From contig NZ_CP125098.1 of NCBI RefSeq assembly GCF_030020805.1, positions 6,657,501-6,721,500 on the forward strand: a stretch of 64,000 nucleotides of DNA. The letters run 5' to 3'. The translations under genes and the position numbers were made by a program. The stretch is from Paenibacillus sp. RC67 (GTDB lineage Bacteria > Bacillota > Bacilli > Paenibacillales > NBRC-103111). Of this stretch, positions 42,420 to 50,733 are shown one piece after another. Every line of letters begins with the position of its first letter. Position 1 is the first letter of the stretch. The notes under the pieces are model-generated. The model worked only from the letters and a program-made list of their open reading frames with translations, did no database searches and was not told where the DNA came from.

Positions 42420-43316
42420 CTAGGCTTGAGCGGTTATCGGATGCTTTATTTGAGTGGGCAATGAAAACGCTCCATTTGTTTTGACAAATAGCACATCGCT
42501 GCCTTTAAAGATGCTGGGTTGTAGTTGAATCCCTTTATAATCCGGGGTGTAGTGGAACACAATTTGTTTGATATCCGGCCCAGCTATTCGGGATAACACC
42601 GTTTCAATATTGAATTCTTTACGGCTGATGATATCGAAAATATCCAGGCGCGACAGCATGGTTTCGTCCTGCTTATAAATCACAATGACTTCTTCTTGCT
42701 CCAAATAATAAATATTACTGCTGAACACATTAAGACAATAATACATTAAGATCCCCTGATCATTAGCGGTGCCAAACCGTTGAGAGACCGGTTTTCTGTC
42801 AGCAGCAAAACGAGCTATAAACTGAATGTCTTCCTTGTTGTTACCTTCTAATGAACGAATCCCCTCCCCTTTCAGTGACTGTTGACCAAACGACCATTCC
42901 AACGAAAATAGCTGCTCGTTTACCGGCTCAAAACCAAATTTGGGGTAAAAATTCAAGACGCTGCGATTGGCAAAAAGGTACATAACGTCATATTTTCCTT
43001 CATACTGCTCCAAAACTTGATTCATTAAGCTGGTGGCGAGACCTCGGTTTCTATATTTAGGGTGTGTCATGACCGTGCCAATTTGAATCGCTTTTTTAAC
43101 CTTACCGTCTATAATCATATCCAGCAGGTTCACCGACACATTAGCTACCGCTTTGTCCTCATCAAAATAGGAAAAAGGAATGTAACTTTTGTTGGAAGCC
43201 CCTAATTGGTACCAAGTCTCAAATCTCAGCCCGAAAATTTGCCCAGCCAGTGCAAACAGATGATTTCGCCGCGGCTCATCATCCAAATAATCTTTGACCC
43301 ATTGCAGTTCTTTCAT
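42420..43316 (-). CDS. GNAT family N-acetyltransferase, long form
   Basis: A 298-aa protein with an N-terminal GNAT domain: GTVMTHPKYRNRGLATSLMNQVLEQY is the acetyl-CoA site and VLNFYPKFGFEPV the C-terminal strand. A C-terminal extension of about 150 residues has no obvious motif and may be a second, degenerate GNAT-like fold. GGGAGGGG precedes the ATG. It is monocistronic. Substrate unknown. Confidence 0.82.
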   Translation of the reverse strand: MKELQWVKDYLDDEPRRNHLFALAGQIFGLRFETWYQLGASNKSYIPFSYFDEDKAVANVSVNLLDMIIDGKVKKAIQIGTVMTHPKYRNRGLATSLMNQVLEQYEGKYDVMYLFANRSVLNFYPKFGFEPVNEQLFSLEWSFGQQSLKGEGIRSLEGNNKEDIQFIARFAADRKPVSQRFGTANDQGILMYYCLNVFSSNIYYLEQEEVIVIYKQDETMLSRLDIFDIISRKEFNIETVLSRIAGPDIKQIVFHYTPDYKGIQLQPSIFKGSDVLFVKTNGAFSLPTQIKHPITAQA

Positions 43317-43437
43317 GTCTACTCCCCTCCCTTTGTAGAAATATAGTTCCTTTCATTGTACCAGAGGGGGGCGAAGCTTCATGGGTAGTTTTTTAATATA
43401 ATAAAGATTTCAATTTAAAAACTAGGGTTACCTTTTG

Positions 43438-43493
43438 GGAGTCCAGAGTCAATTCACACATAGGATGTGAATTGACTCTGGACTCCTCTTTTT
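43438..43493 (+). terminator. Perfect 21-bp hairpin with U-tract
   Basis: The left arm 43438-43458 (GGAGTCCAGAG...CACA) and right arm 43466-43486 are fully complementary with a seven-base loop, followed by TCTTTTTTATT. No plus-strand gene lies directly upstream, so it either ends an unannotated transcript or insulates the SLH gene. The remaining 43317-43732 bases hold no gene I can support. Confidence 0.75.
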
Positions 43494-43732
43494 TATTAAT
43501 TCAACGGTTACCACAAGGGTGAAACTCGCACTTCGTAAAGAATTTATCATTTAAAGAAAAAGTTTGTCATATGACAAACCAATGACAACCGTCACTATTT
43601 TCCTAGACAGCGAAACGATATAATGTCTAAGGATTTCTGTGTAGCACTTTAGTAGGATGTCATAGATTCTATATTTGGAAGGGAGATTATAAAAGATAGA
43701 ATGAGCAAAAGAACTAGTTTCTACCGGTTCTA

Positions 43733-43832
43733 CGGACGCAACATCGACCAAAGCAGAGGCGCTGACGATTATTTGGCGGGCTCTTGAGTTGAATCCTGAG
43801 AACAGGAGCGGATCATTCGTTCCTTTCTTTTG
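43733..43832 (+). pseudogene. Decayed 3' end of a second SLH-protein gene
   Basis: Bases 43733-43801 match 46795-46863 of the downstream SLH gene with one mismatch, encoding TDATSTKAEALTII...ALELNPE of the third SLH domain. After a deletion of about 36 bases, GGAGCG...CGTTCC plus a T-rich tail aligns with that gene's terminator. An in-frame TGA lies upstream and there is no start, so this is a remnant of a tandem paralogue. Confidence 0.75.
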
Positions 43833-43862
43833 ACTTTAATAAATGAAAGGTGGTTTTATAAA

Positions 43863-46800
43863 ATGAAGCACTTATTAGCATACCGCGTGATTATTGTTGC
43901 AGCTTTGATGATATTTTTGCTAAGCGGATGTGTAGTTCAAGGTGGCAGTTCGGTAACTATTAATTTTCAAACAGATAAATTATCTGTGGGGGAGAAGGTA
44001 TATTTAAGATATTCAGATGGGACGGTTGTAACCAATCCCATTGATCAATCCAATGCGGCATCCGTAATCATTTCTAACACTGAAAGTACTAAGACCCTTA
44101 TTGGAGGTTATGTAAGCGATGGAAATGTAAGCTGGGTTCCCAATTATAGCTACCCATTCTCGTCGGGGATTGTAAACGTAAATGAGATTGCAGCAGTAAA
44201 ACCTGCGTTTCCAGTAGATCATGTTGTTCAAGTGGGGCAGCCCAATCTAGATCCGAATCATCCAGGTTTTGTTGGCGTGACATTTGCCGTTTATGGAACC
44301 AACGGTACAGTTGTGAACGGCAAAACGGAAGTATTCGCGCATTCCACCGATGCAAGTGTCGTTTTTTATAACACTGACCCTGCGGATGTTAACAACCCAT
44401 CATCTACAGCAAATCAAGGCTTCTCCTCTTACACGGTTAATGGACTTGTCACGTTTGTGATTCAGGCAGATCTTAATACGATTTCATCCAAACCTCTCAC
44501 CTTGTACTCAGGTTCGAAGCTAATTTACGACTCTAAGATTACCCCGGACATTAAGTCATTAGCCATCGGTTATGCTACTGGGGATTCATCGACTCATATA
44601 AGTAAAAATATAACGCTACCGACATCCGGAGCGAATGGTACCAGCATCGTGTGGACGAGCAGCCATCCTGAGATTGTTTCTTCTTCAGGAGAAGTGCAGC
44701 AACCGAGCTTCGGCAGCGGAGATGCGAATGTGTCGGTAACGGCATCGGTTTATAACAATGCCCTCTTTTTAAATAAGGCTTTCAACCTGATTGTGAAAGA
44801 AAAGGCTTTATTGGCTCCTCCACCTCCAACAGGACTTCAAGCATTGACGGGGGATGCACAGGTATCCTTGAACTGGAATGGTGTAGCCGATGCAACAAGC
44901 TATAAGATTTTTAAAGGTACAACAACTGGGATTTACGATGCAGTACCTGTTGCAAACGTAAGTAACGGTACTTCGTATAACGTAACTGGGCTAATCAATG
45001 GAACGTCTTATTATTTTGCAGTAAAAGCAAGCAATGCAGCAGGGGATAGTGCTTATTCAGCAGAAGCAACAGGAACCCCTCATGCTCCGATTGTGATCCC
45101 AAGCTTAACCGGATTGACTCTCAATCCGTCGACGCTATCACTGCAAGCAGGCTCGACGGCAGTAACAACTGCAACAGCCAACTATTCTGATAACAGCACA
45201 CGTAATGTAACAAACGATCTGGCTTGGACGTTCAGTACTGCGGGAGTAGCTTCCATCAGCAATGGCGCAGTAAGTGCTTTGAATGCAGGGAATACAGTGG
45301 CTACTGCGGTCTACGGTAACCAAACGGCGCAGTTAAATATTACAGTAACGGCACCCGTGCATGTCCCAAGCTTAACCGGGTTGACCCTCAATCCGTCGAC
45401 ACTATCTCTGCAAGCAGGCTCGACGGCAGTTACAACTGCAACAGCCAACTATTCCGATAACAGCACACATAATGTAACGAACGATCTGACATGGACGTTC
45501 AGTACTGCGGGAGTAGCTTCCATCAGCAACGGAGCAGTAAGTGCTTTGAATGCTGGGACTACAGTCGCTACAGCAACTTACGGAAACCAAACGGCGCAGT
45601 TAAATATCACAGTAACGGCACCCGTCCATGTCCCAAGCCTAACCGGATTGACTCTCAATCCATCAACGCTATCACTGCAAGCAGGCTCGACGGCAGTTAC
45701 AACTGCAACAGCTAATTATTCCGATAACAGCACGCTTAATGTGACAAACGATCTGACATGGACGTTCAGTACTGCGGGAGTAGCTTCCATCAGTAATGGC
45801 GCAGTAAGTGCTTTGAATGCTGGGACTACAGTCGCTACTGCGGTCTACGGTAACCAGACGGCGCAGTTAAATGTCACAGTAACGGTACCTGAGCATGTCT
45901 CAAGCTTAACCGGGTTGACTCTCAATCCGTCAACGCTATCACTGCAAGTAGGCTCGACGGCAGTAACAACTGCAACAGCCAACTATTCCGATAGCAGCAC
46001 ACGTAATGTGACAACCGATCTGGCATGGACGTTCAGCAACTCGGGAGTTGTGTCCATTAATAATGGAGTAGTCACCGCAACGAATGTAGGGACTACAGTC
46101 GCTACAGCAACTTATGGAAACCAAACGGCGCAATTGACAGTAACAGCTTTTGGACATTCGTCCTCTAAAAGAGGTGGTGGAGCCGCTGTTACAACACCGA
46201 CTACGCCAGAAACAACAGCACCAGAAACACCCTCAACATCGCTACCTGCTGTACCAACGGAAAAGGGGAATCTTGCACAGGTAATTTCATTCCTGAAAGC
46301 CGCCATCGCGCAGGCACAGTCCAGCGCGAAACCTGTTCCATTTTCAGATATATCTAACCATTGGAGCACAAACACAGTAAACCTGTTTGTGAAGCTTGGC
46401 GTAGTGAGCGGCTATGAAGATGGCAGTTTCCGACCTGATGCGAATATTACTCGTGCAGAATTCGCCAGCATCATCGCCAAAGTATTCAATATGCAGTCCG
46501 CTTCAGGTGCACCCAGCCTTAAGGATGTAAACAATCACTGGGCGAAGCAAGCTATCCAAGCATTGGGTTCCCAAGGCATAATAAACGGTTATGAGGACGG
46601 CACATTCAAGCCTGATCAAACGATTACCCGCGCAGAAATGATCGCGATCATCAGCAGACTTGTCGATTTGAGCAGTGCAAGCAAGGGCAACTCGATTACG
46701 TTCACAGATGTGAACGGTTCGTGGAACGCCGACCAAATCAAGGCGGCATCCCAAGCAGGCATCGTAGAAGGCCGTACATCCACTACGTTTGCTCCGGACG

Positions 46801-46892
46801 CAACATCGACCAAAGCAGAGGCGCTGACGATTATTTTGCGGGCTCTTGAGTTGAATCCTGAGATCAAAGATTTACTAAATTCGTTGAAGTAA
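43863..46892 (+). CDS. SLH-domain surface protein with Ig-like and Fn3 repeats and a lipobox
   Basis: A 1009-aa protein; AAAGGTGG precedes the ATG at 43863. The N-terminus MKHLLAYRVIIVAALMIFLLSGC has a lipobox (LSGC), predicting lipid attachment. An atrophied Ig-like domain (about 235-315) is followed by a fibronectin type III domain (PPTGLQALTGDAQVSLNW ...), four Big_2-like repeats of 89 aa, a Pro/Thr-rich linker and three C-terminal SLH domains (FSDISNHW, LKDVNNHW and FTDVNGSW motifs). SLH domains bind pyruvylated wall polymer, so it should be displayed on the cell surface. The ligand is unknown. A U-tailed terminator follows directly. Confidence 0.92.
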   Translation: MKHLLAYRVIIVAALMIFLLSGCVVQGGSSVTINFQTDKLSVGEKVYLRYSDGTVVTNPIDQSNAASVIISNTESTKTLIGGYVSDGNVSWVPNYSYPFSSGIVNVNEIAAVKPAFPVDHVVQVGQPNLDPNHPGFVGVTFAVYGTNGTVVNGKTEVFAHSTDASVVFYNTDPADVNNPSSTANQGFSSYTVNGLVTFVIQADLNTISSKPLTLYSGSKLIYDSKITPDIKSLAIGYATGDSSTHISKNITLPTSGANGTSIVWTSSHPEIVSSSGEVQQPSFGSGDANVSVTASVYNNALFLNKAFNLIVKEKALLAPPPPTGLQALTGDAQVSLNWNGVADATSYKIFKGTTTGIYDAVPVANVSNGTSYNVTGLINGTSYYFAVKASNAAGDSAYSAEATGTPHAPIVIPSLTGLTLNPSTLSLQAGSTAVTTATANYSDNSTRNVTNDLAWTFSTAGVASISNGAVSALNAGNTVATAVYGNQTAQLNITVTAPVHVPSLTGLTLNPSTLSLQAGSTAVTTATANYSDNSTHNVTNDLTWTFSTAGVASISNGAVSALNAGTTVATATYGNQTAQLNITVTAPVHVPSLTGLTLNPSTLSLQAGSTAVTTATANYSDNSTLNVTNDLTWTFSTAGVASISNGAVSALNAGTTVATAVYGNQTAQLNVTVTVPEHVSSLTGLTLNPSTLSLQVGSTAVTTATANYSDSSTRNVTTDLAWTFSNSGVVSINNGVVTATNVGTTVATATYGNQTAQLTVTAFGHSSSKRGGGAAVTTPTTPETTAPETPSTSLPAVPTEKGNLAQVISFLKAAIAQAQSSAKPVPFSDISNHWSTNTVNLFVKLGVVSGYEDGSFRPDANITRAEFASIIAKVFNMQSASGAPSLKDVNNHWAKQAIQALGSQGIINGYEDGTFKPDQTITRAEMIAIISRLVDLSSASKGNSITFTDVNGSWNADQIKAASQAGIVEGRTSTTFAPDATSTKAEALTIILRALELNPEIKDLLNSLK
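45099..46160 (+). repeat. Four tandem 267-bp repeats inside the SLH gene
   Basis: Units start near 45099, 45366, 45633 and 45900 with CCAAGCTTAACCGG-type sequence. The first three are nearly identical at the DNA level; the fourth diverges toward its end. Each encodes one Big_2-type Ig-like domain beginning SLTGLTLNPSTLSLQ. Confidence 0.9.
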
Positions 46893-46898
46893 TGCAGT

Positions 46899-46929
46899 GG
46901 GGGGCGTAATCATTCGCTCCCCTCTTTTT
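46899..46929 (+). terminator. Terminator of the SLH gene
   Basis: GGGGGGCG pairs with CGCTCCCC, followed by TCTTTTT. Confidence 0.8.
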
Positions 46930-47395
46930 AGTGTTTCTTTGAATCATGACGATCTAATTGAAGGACATGACTATAATGATTGGACTTTGCATCGGCTATG
47001 AACCCCAAAGATTGGTAGAATAAGTCAGATTTAGGATTATCCGTCCTAAGGACAAGCATACTGCTATGACGCCTTGCTTCTGTAATCACAGCTTGCATCA
47101 ATAACCTGCCAACTCCCTTCCTGCGGCTTCCAGATGAAACATACATGCGACGAACGCGGCCCACCTTCTTGTCATTCGCATAGGGGTCCTGATTCAAACC
47201 ACAAACACCAACGAGATTCTCCTTATCATAAGCGAGGAAAAGCGCTTCACCCTGCTTATCAAATGTATTAACGCCACTCTCATAATCGTTAATCAGTCGT
47301 TGGAGATGGCGAAATCCTTCCTTGATGCTCTCTTCAACCAACGAAGACAACTGCAAAGTATCCAGCTGATCGATCTTTTGGATTACAATTTCCAC
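46928..47395 (-). CDS. GNAT family N-acetyltransferase
   Basis: About 155 aa. VGRVRRMYVSSGSRRKGVGRLLMQAVITEA is the acetyl-CoA-binding motif and TDNPKSDLFYQSLGF the closing strand. GTG 47395 is the likely start, because the longer frame passes through the terminator of the upstream PRPP synthetase gene. GAGGAG lies about eleven bases before it. The substrate is unknown. Confidence 0.8.
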   Translation of the reverse strand: MEIVIQKIDQLDTLQLSSLVEESIKEGFRHLQRLINDYESGVNTFDKQGEALFLAYDKENLVGVCGLNQDPYANDKKVGRVRRMYVSSGSRRKGVGRLLMQAVITEARRHSSMLVLRTDNPKSDLFYQSLGFIADAKSNHYSHVLQLDRHDSKKH

Positions 47396-47425
47396 CTTTC
47401 CCTTCACTCCTCTTCTAATCATGAC

Positions 47426-47452
47426 AAAAAGAGTCTGCCACAAGGCAACCTC
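47426..47452 (-). terminator. Terminator after the PRPP synthetase-like gene
   Basis: On the minus strand GAGGTTGCC pairs with GGCAGACTC, with a two-base internal mismatch, followed by TTTTTG. Confidence 0.7.
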
Positions 47453-47466
47453 ATTTTGATATACGA

Positions 47467-48450
47467 TCAATTTTCGTTGGAATAGGCAATAATCTTATCC
47501 GGAACCTTCTCAAACAACGGACTAACCGATTCTCTATTGTGAATTCGGCTGATAGCCTCACCAAATAGTGGTGCAACGGAAACCAGCTTGTATTTATTGG
47601 AATGTACAAGGTGAGGGTTGTCCACGGAATCAGTGCTAATAATCAGCTCGATAGGACTGTCTTCTATTTTGCGTACAGCTTCCTCATTGAGTACCAAGTG
47701 GGATAGGCAAGCCATCACTTTTGTCGCACCTCTTTGTACAAGCAGCTTAGACAATTCAATCAGGGTTCCTCCCGAAATGGAGAAATCATCAATGATTAAA
47801 GCTGTTTTCCCCTCGACATGGCCGATTAACTCCAATATTTCAGCTCGTTCGCTGTGATCTTTTCTAGTTTTATCTCCGATAGCAAGTGGCGCACCCAAAT
47901 AGTCTGCATATTTGCGGGCTTGCTTCGCGAACCCTGCATCCGGAGAAACGACAACCAGATCAGATAATTGCATGCGAGCTATAGTTTCACACAGCACAGG
48001 AAGGGCAAAGAGATGATCCACCGGCTTTTTAAAAAAGCCTTGAATTTGATGACTGTGCAGGTCCATAGCTACTACGCGATCTGCGCCGGCTAATTCGATA
48101 GATTCCGCACATACTCTAGCTCTAATAGATACTCTAGGTTCGTCTTTCTTATCCCCTTTGGCGTAACTGAAGTAAGGCATAATAACAGTTACAGTGTTGG
48201 CGCTAGCCCTTTTAAAGGCATCTACCCAAAATAATATTTCCACAAACTCATCATTGGGTTTTAATCCGATCGTTTGTACAAGATAAACGTCTTTGTCGCG
48301 AACGGTCTCCCCAATCCTTACGAACGTGTTGCCTTCGGAGAAGGTAAGCGTTTCCGACTGTCCGACTTCGACTCCCAAATACCGGCACATCTTGTCCGCA
48401 AAAGCTTTTGAGGAGCTTCCTGCAAATATTTTGATCTCACCAATGTTCAT
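47467..48450 (-). CDS. Ribose-phosphate pyrophosphokinase paralogue, divergent
   Basis: A 327-aa PRPP synthetase-family protein with MDLHSHQIQGFF and VVVSPDAGFAKQARKYADYLG well conserved. The ATP-binding flexible loop reads YAKGDKKDEPRVSIRAR rather than the usual YARQDRK...PITAK. The ribose-5-phosphate loop is DDFSISGGTL (221-230) instead of DDMIDTAGT. It may still make PRPP from ribose-5-phosphate and ATP, or use a related substrate, or be regulatory. It stands alone, not in the usual gcaD-prs setting, so the canonical prs is presumably elsewhere. Confidence 0.85.
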   Translation of the reverse strand: MNIGEIKIFAGSSSKAFADKMCRYLGVEVGQSETLTFSEGNTFVRIGETVRDKDVYLVQTIGLKPNDEFVEILFWVDAFKRASANTVTVIMPYFSYAKGDKKDEPRVSIRARVCAESIELAGADRVVAMDLHSHQIQGFFKKPVDHLFALPVLCETIARMQLSDLVVVSPDAGFAKQARKYADYLGAPLAIGDKTRKDHSERAEILELIGHVEGKTALIIDDFSISGGTLIELSKLLVQRGATKVMACLSHLVLNEEAVRKIEDSPIELIISTDSVDNPHLVHSNKYKLVSVAPLFGEAISRIHNRESVSPLFEKVPDKIIAYSNEN

Positions 48451-48526
48451 GTGGCCCTCCTTATTTGGATGTAACTGTTTTCACAATTAATTATTTCATA
48501 AAAAACCATATCATGGAGTAACAATA

Positions 48527-49426
48527 TCATGAACTCTGAATGTGCTGTATCACGTTATCAATCAAGTGTTCATTCATTAAGCTCAATGTACCGTCAGTGT
48601 AATAAGCAAGATGCGGTGTACAGATAACATTCGGCAAATAGCATAAGCTGCTGGATCTAACCGGCTCTTCCGGAAACACATCGAGCCCCGCTCCAAACAA
48701 TTCCCCCCGCAGCAGTGCCGCCTCTAAGGCTTCATAATCCAGCAGCGCGCCCCTCGCGGTATTAATGATTATAGCTCCATGCTTCATCATGGCGATTCGT
48801 TCTTTATTCATAAGCTGCTCATTGTCCGGTTTGGAAGAAGCATGTAACGTAATGATATCGGACTGCCTTAATACTTCTTCCAGAGGAAGTCGGTCGATCT
48901 CAGCTTTTTGACTTTTAGAAGCGACCAATATCCTCATACCTAGAGCTGATCCGATATTAGCGACCTTTTGGCCAATTGTCCCATAGCCGATAATCCCTAA
49001 TTTCTTACCGGACAATTCATAGTTTGGGGATAAGTTCTCTCTCCAACGACCTGTTCTTACATTTTGATCCGACAGTACAAGCTGTTTCGTTAATGCCATA
49101 ATAAGTGAAAACGTGTGCTCGGCAACGGCGTTTCCTCCAACCTGAGGAATACCTTGAATGGTAATGCCTAGTTTTTCTGCCAAGAACCTATCAACATAAT
49201 CCGTGTTGTGCGCTCGTACTCCGATATATTGGCATTGTTTGAATTGGGTCAAGACCTCGTTAGGCATTTTGGAATGTACAAGCAGCAGCTTGGAATCCAA
49301 TACGTCAAGGGGGATAGGATTGGACAAATCAAGAGGAGCGATATCCATATGCTGCTCCAGCTCTGTTCTTTCCTCAGCTGATAAAATGATCGTCGTATCA
49401 ACGGCACACAAAGGTTTTATTTTCAT
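48527..49426 (-). CDS. D-isomer-specific 2-hydroxyacid dehydrogenase
   Basis: A 299-aa NAD-dependent dehydrogenase. The nucleotide-binding motif is LGIIGYGTIGQKVANIG, the catalytic Arg is in INTARGALLD, the Glu in DVFPEEPVR and the His in CTPHLAYYTDGT. It resembles phosphoglycerate/hydroxypyruvate reductases but lacks an ACT domain. GAGGAG precedes the ATG. Substrate unknown; the gene stands alone. Confidence 0.88.
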   Translation of the reverse strand: MKIKPLCAVDTTIILSAEERTELEQHMDIAPLDLSNPIPLDVLDSKLLLVHSKMPNEVLTQFKQCQYIGVRAHNTDYVDRFLAEKLGITIQGIPQVGGNAVAEHTFSLIMALTKQLVLSDQNVRTGRWRENLSPNYELSGKKLGIIGYGTIGQKVANIGSALGMRILVASKSQKAEIDRLPLEEVLRQSDIITLHASSKPDNEQLMNKERIAMMKHGAIIINTARGALLDYEALEAALLRGELFGAGLDVFPEEPVRSSSLCYLPNVICTPHLAYYTDGTLSLMNEHLIDNVIQHIQSS

Positions 49427-49510
49427 TTTGCACTCCTCTTCATTTAGATCTGGAAGACTCCATTTCCAAGTAGACTGTAACGAGGATAAGCCCCTCTTTC
49501 CTCTGTTAAG

Positions 49511-50653
49511 TCATTTAGGGCTTACTATTTGAATGTCTCGAATATCAGCATCCGCCGCAGCAAACATCAGCAATTTATAGCCTTCTTCAAGAAGCTCATC
49601 CCTAATAGGCGGCAGCAAGGGTTGAAATGGCTCAATAATTAACGTCGCAGCACTTCCCTGACGTTCAATCCGCCATAGCCCTTGGACAAAGCCATCGATG
49701 AGAATTGTCGCTTTGATAATGCCATTGATGGTAAAGACCTGCCCGCGATATTCCTCTGCTATAATTCGGGATCGATCCTTATACGAAAGAAGCATGTTAT
49801 CGAACTCGGCTAAATAACGCACAGGGACTGTGGTATCGGCATCAGGTCGATCCGCGTCGGGAACATCGAACAATTCAATGCCATTTGCATCAACAAATGT
49901 AAGAAGCTGAGGCCGAAGCCGCTCCGTCACAGCACGAAGTCCTGTCAGTCCGGACCATATCTGCATATCAGAGACCGATGCCGGGCCAAAAGCTCTCAGG
50001 TAGCGTAAGATTAAAGTTTCCAATGAACCTTCGCTATCAAGTGGACTGCCGAGCCAGCTCTCGGCTGATGTATGAACAGCCTTACCGCTTGAGCCCCATA
50101 TTCCGCGAGGAGGAGTTTGTACCAGTGGCACCAACGTGCGGACTACGGCTGAGAGCACAGTTGGATCGCAACCCGGCCATTCCTTTTGCAGCTGCTGCCC
50201 TATCTCCTGGAATGTGAGCGGCTTCTCTTCAACCAAGCGTCTGCCAAGCGCTCCAACTGCATGGAGATCCATACCCGGTAAATGCCGTCCATAATTGCCT
50301 TTCAACCCCCTGTCCAATACGGGTTGCACTAAAGGACGAAGCTCCAGACAATCACTTCTCGTTACTAGAAAAATCGTGGAGCGCATGAGTGCAATACGTA
50401 CAACCTCGTGGGTGAACAACAACTGGGATAAAGAGTCAGGATCGAAATCCTCCATCCGTGACCAAAGCCCAAAATAAGGGGGATTGGGAGCCTGTGACTG
50501 CAAGCCGATAAGATGTTCAAGTACGTCTTTGACGGGAAGATTTGTGCGCTTATTAAGAAATTGACGGGCTAAAAGCGCACGATTGAGAGCACGAGGCCCC
50601 AGTACACTGTCACGTCCCTCAATTTCTTGATTCCTATTACGGTTTGACTTCAT
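49511..50653 (-). CDS. Winged-helix AlkZ-like DNA glycosylase family protein
   Basis: A 380-aa protein of the HTH_42/YcaQ-AlkZ family. The QxQ motif that catalyses base excision in AlkZ is visible as IGLQSQAPNPPYFGLW. Winged-helix repeats follow (FQEIGQQLQKEWPGCDPTVLSAVVRTL; LRAFGPASVSDMQIWSGLTG), then a beta-rich C-terminus with LAEFDNMLLSYKDRSRI. Relatives unhook DNA interstrand crosslinks, some as self-resistance to genotoxins. Here no toxin cluster is adjacent. Confidence 0.85.
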   Translation of the reverse strand: MKSNRNRNQEIEGRDSVLGPRALNRALLARQFLNKRTNLPVKDVLEHLIGLQSQAPNPPYFGLWSRMEDFDPDSLSQLLFTHEVVRIALMRSTIFLVTRSDCLELRPLVQPVLDRGLKGNYGRHLPGMDLHAVGALGRRLVEEKPLTFQEIGQQLQKEWPGCDPTVLSAVVRTLVPLVQTPPRGIWGSSGKAVHTSAESWLGSPLDSEGSLETLILRYLRAFGPASVSDMQIWSGLTGLRAVTERLRPQLLTFVDANGIELFDVPDADRPDADTTVPVRYLAEFDNMLLSYKDRSRIIAEEYRGQVFTINGIIKATILIDGFVQGLWRIERQGSAATLIIEPFQPLLPPIRDELLEEGYKLLMFAAADADIRDIQIVSPK

Positions 50654-50733
50654 GTAACCTTCACCCGCTTCTTCATTATCACATTAAACGGAGCTGCGAT
50701 CTCACATGTCAACTATCCTTAAAGAAAGATAGG

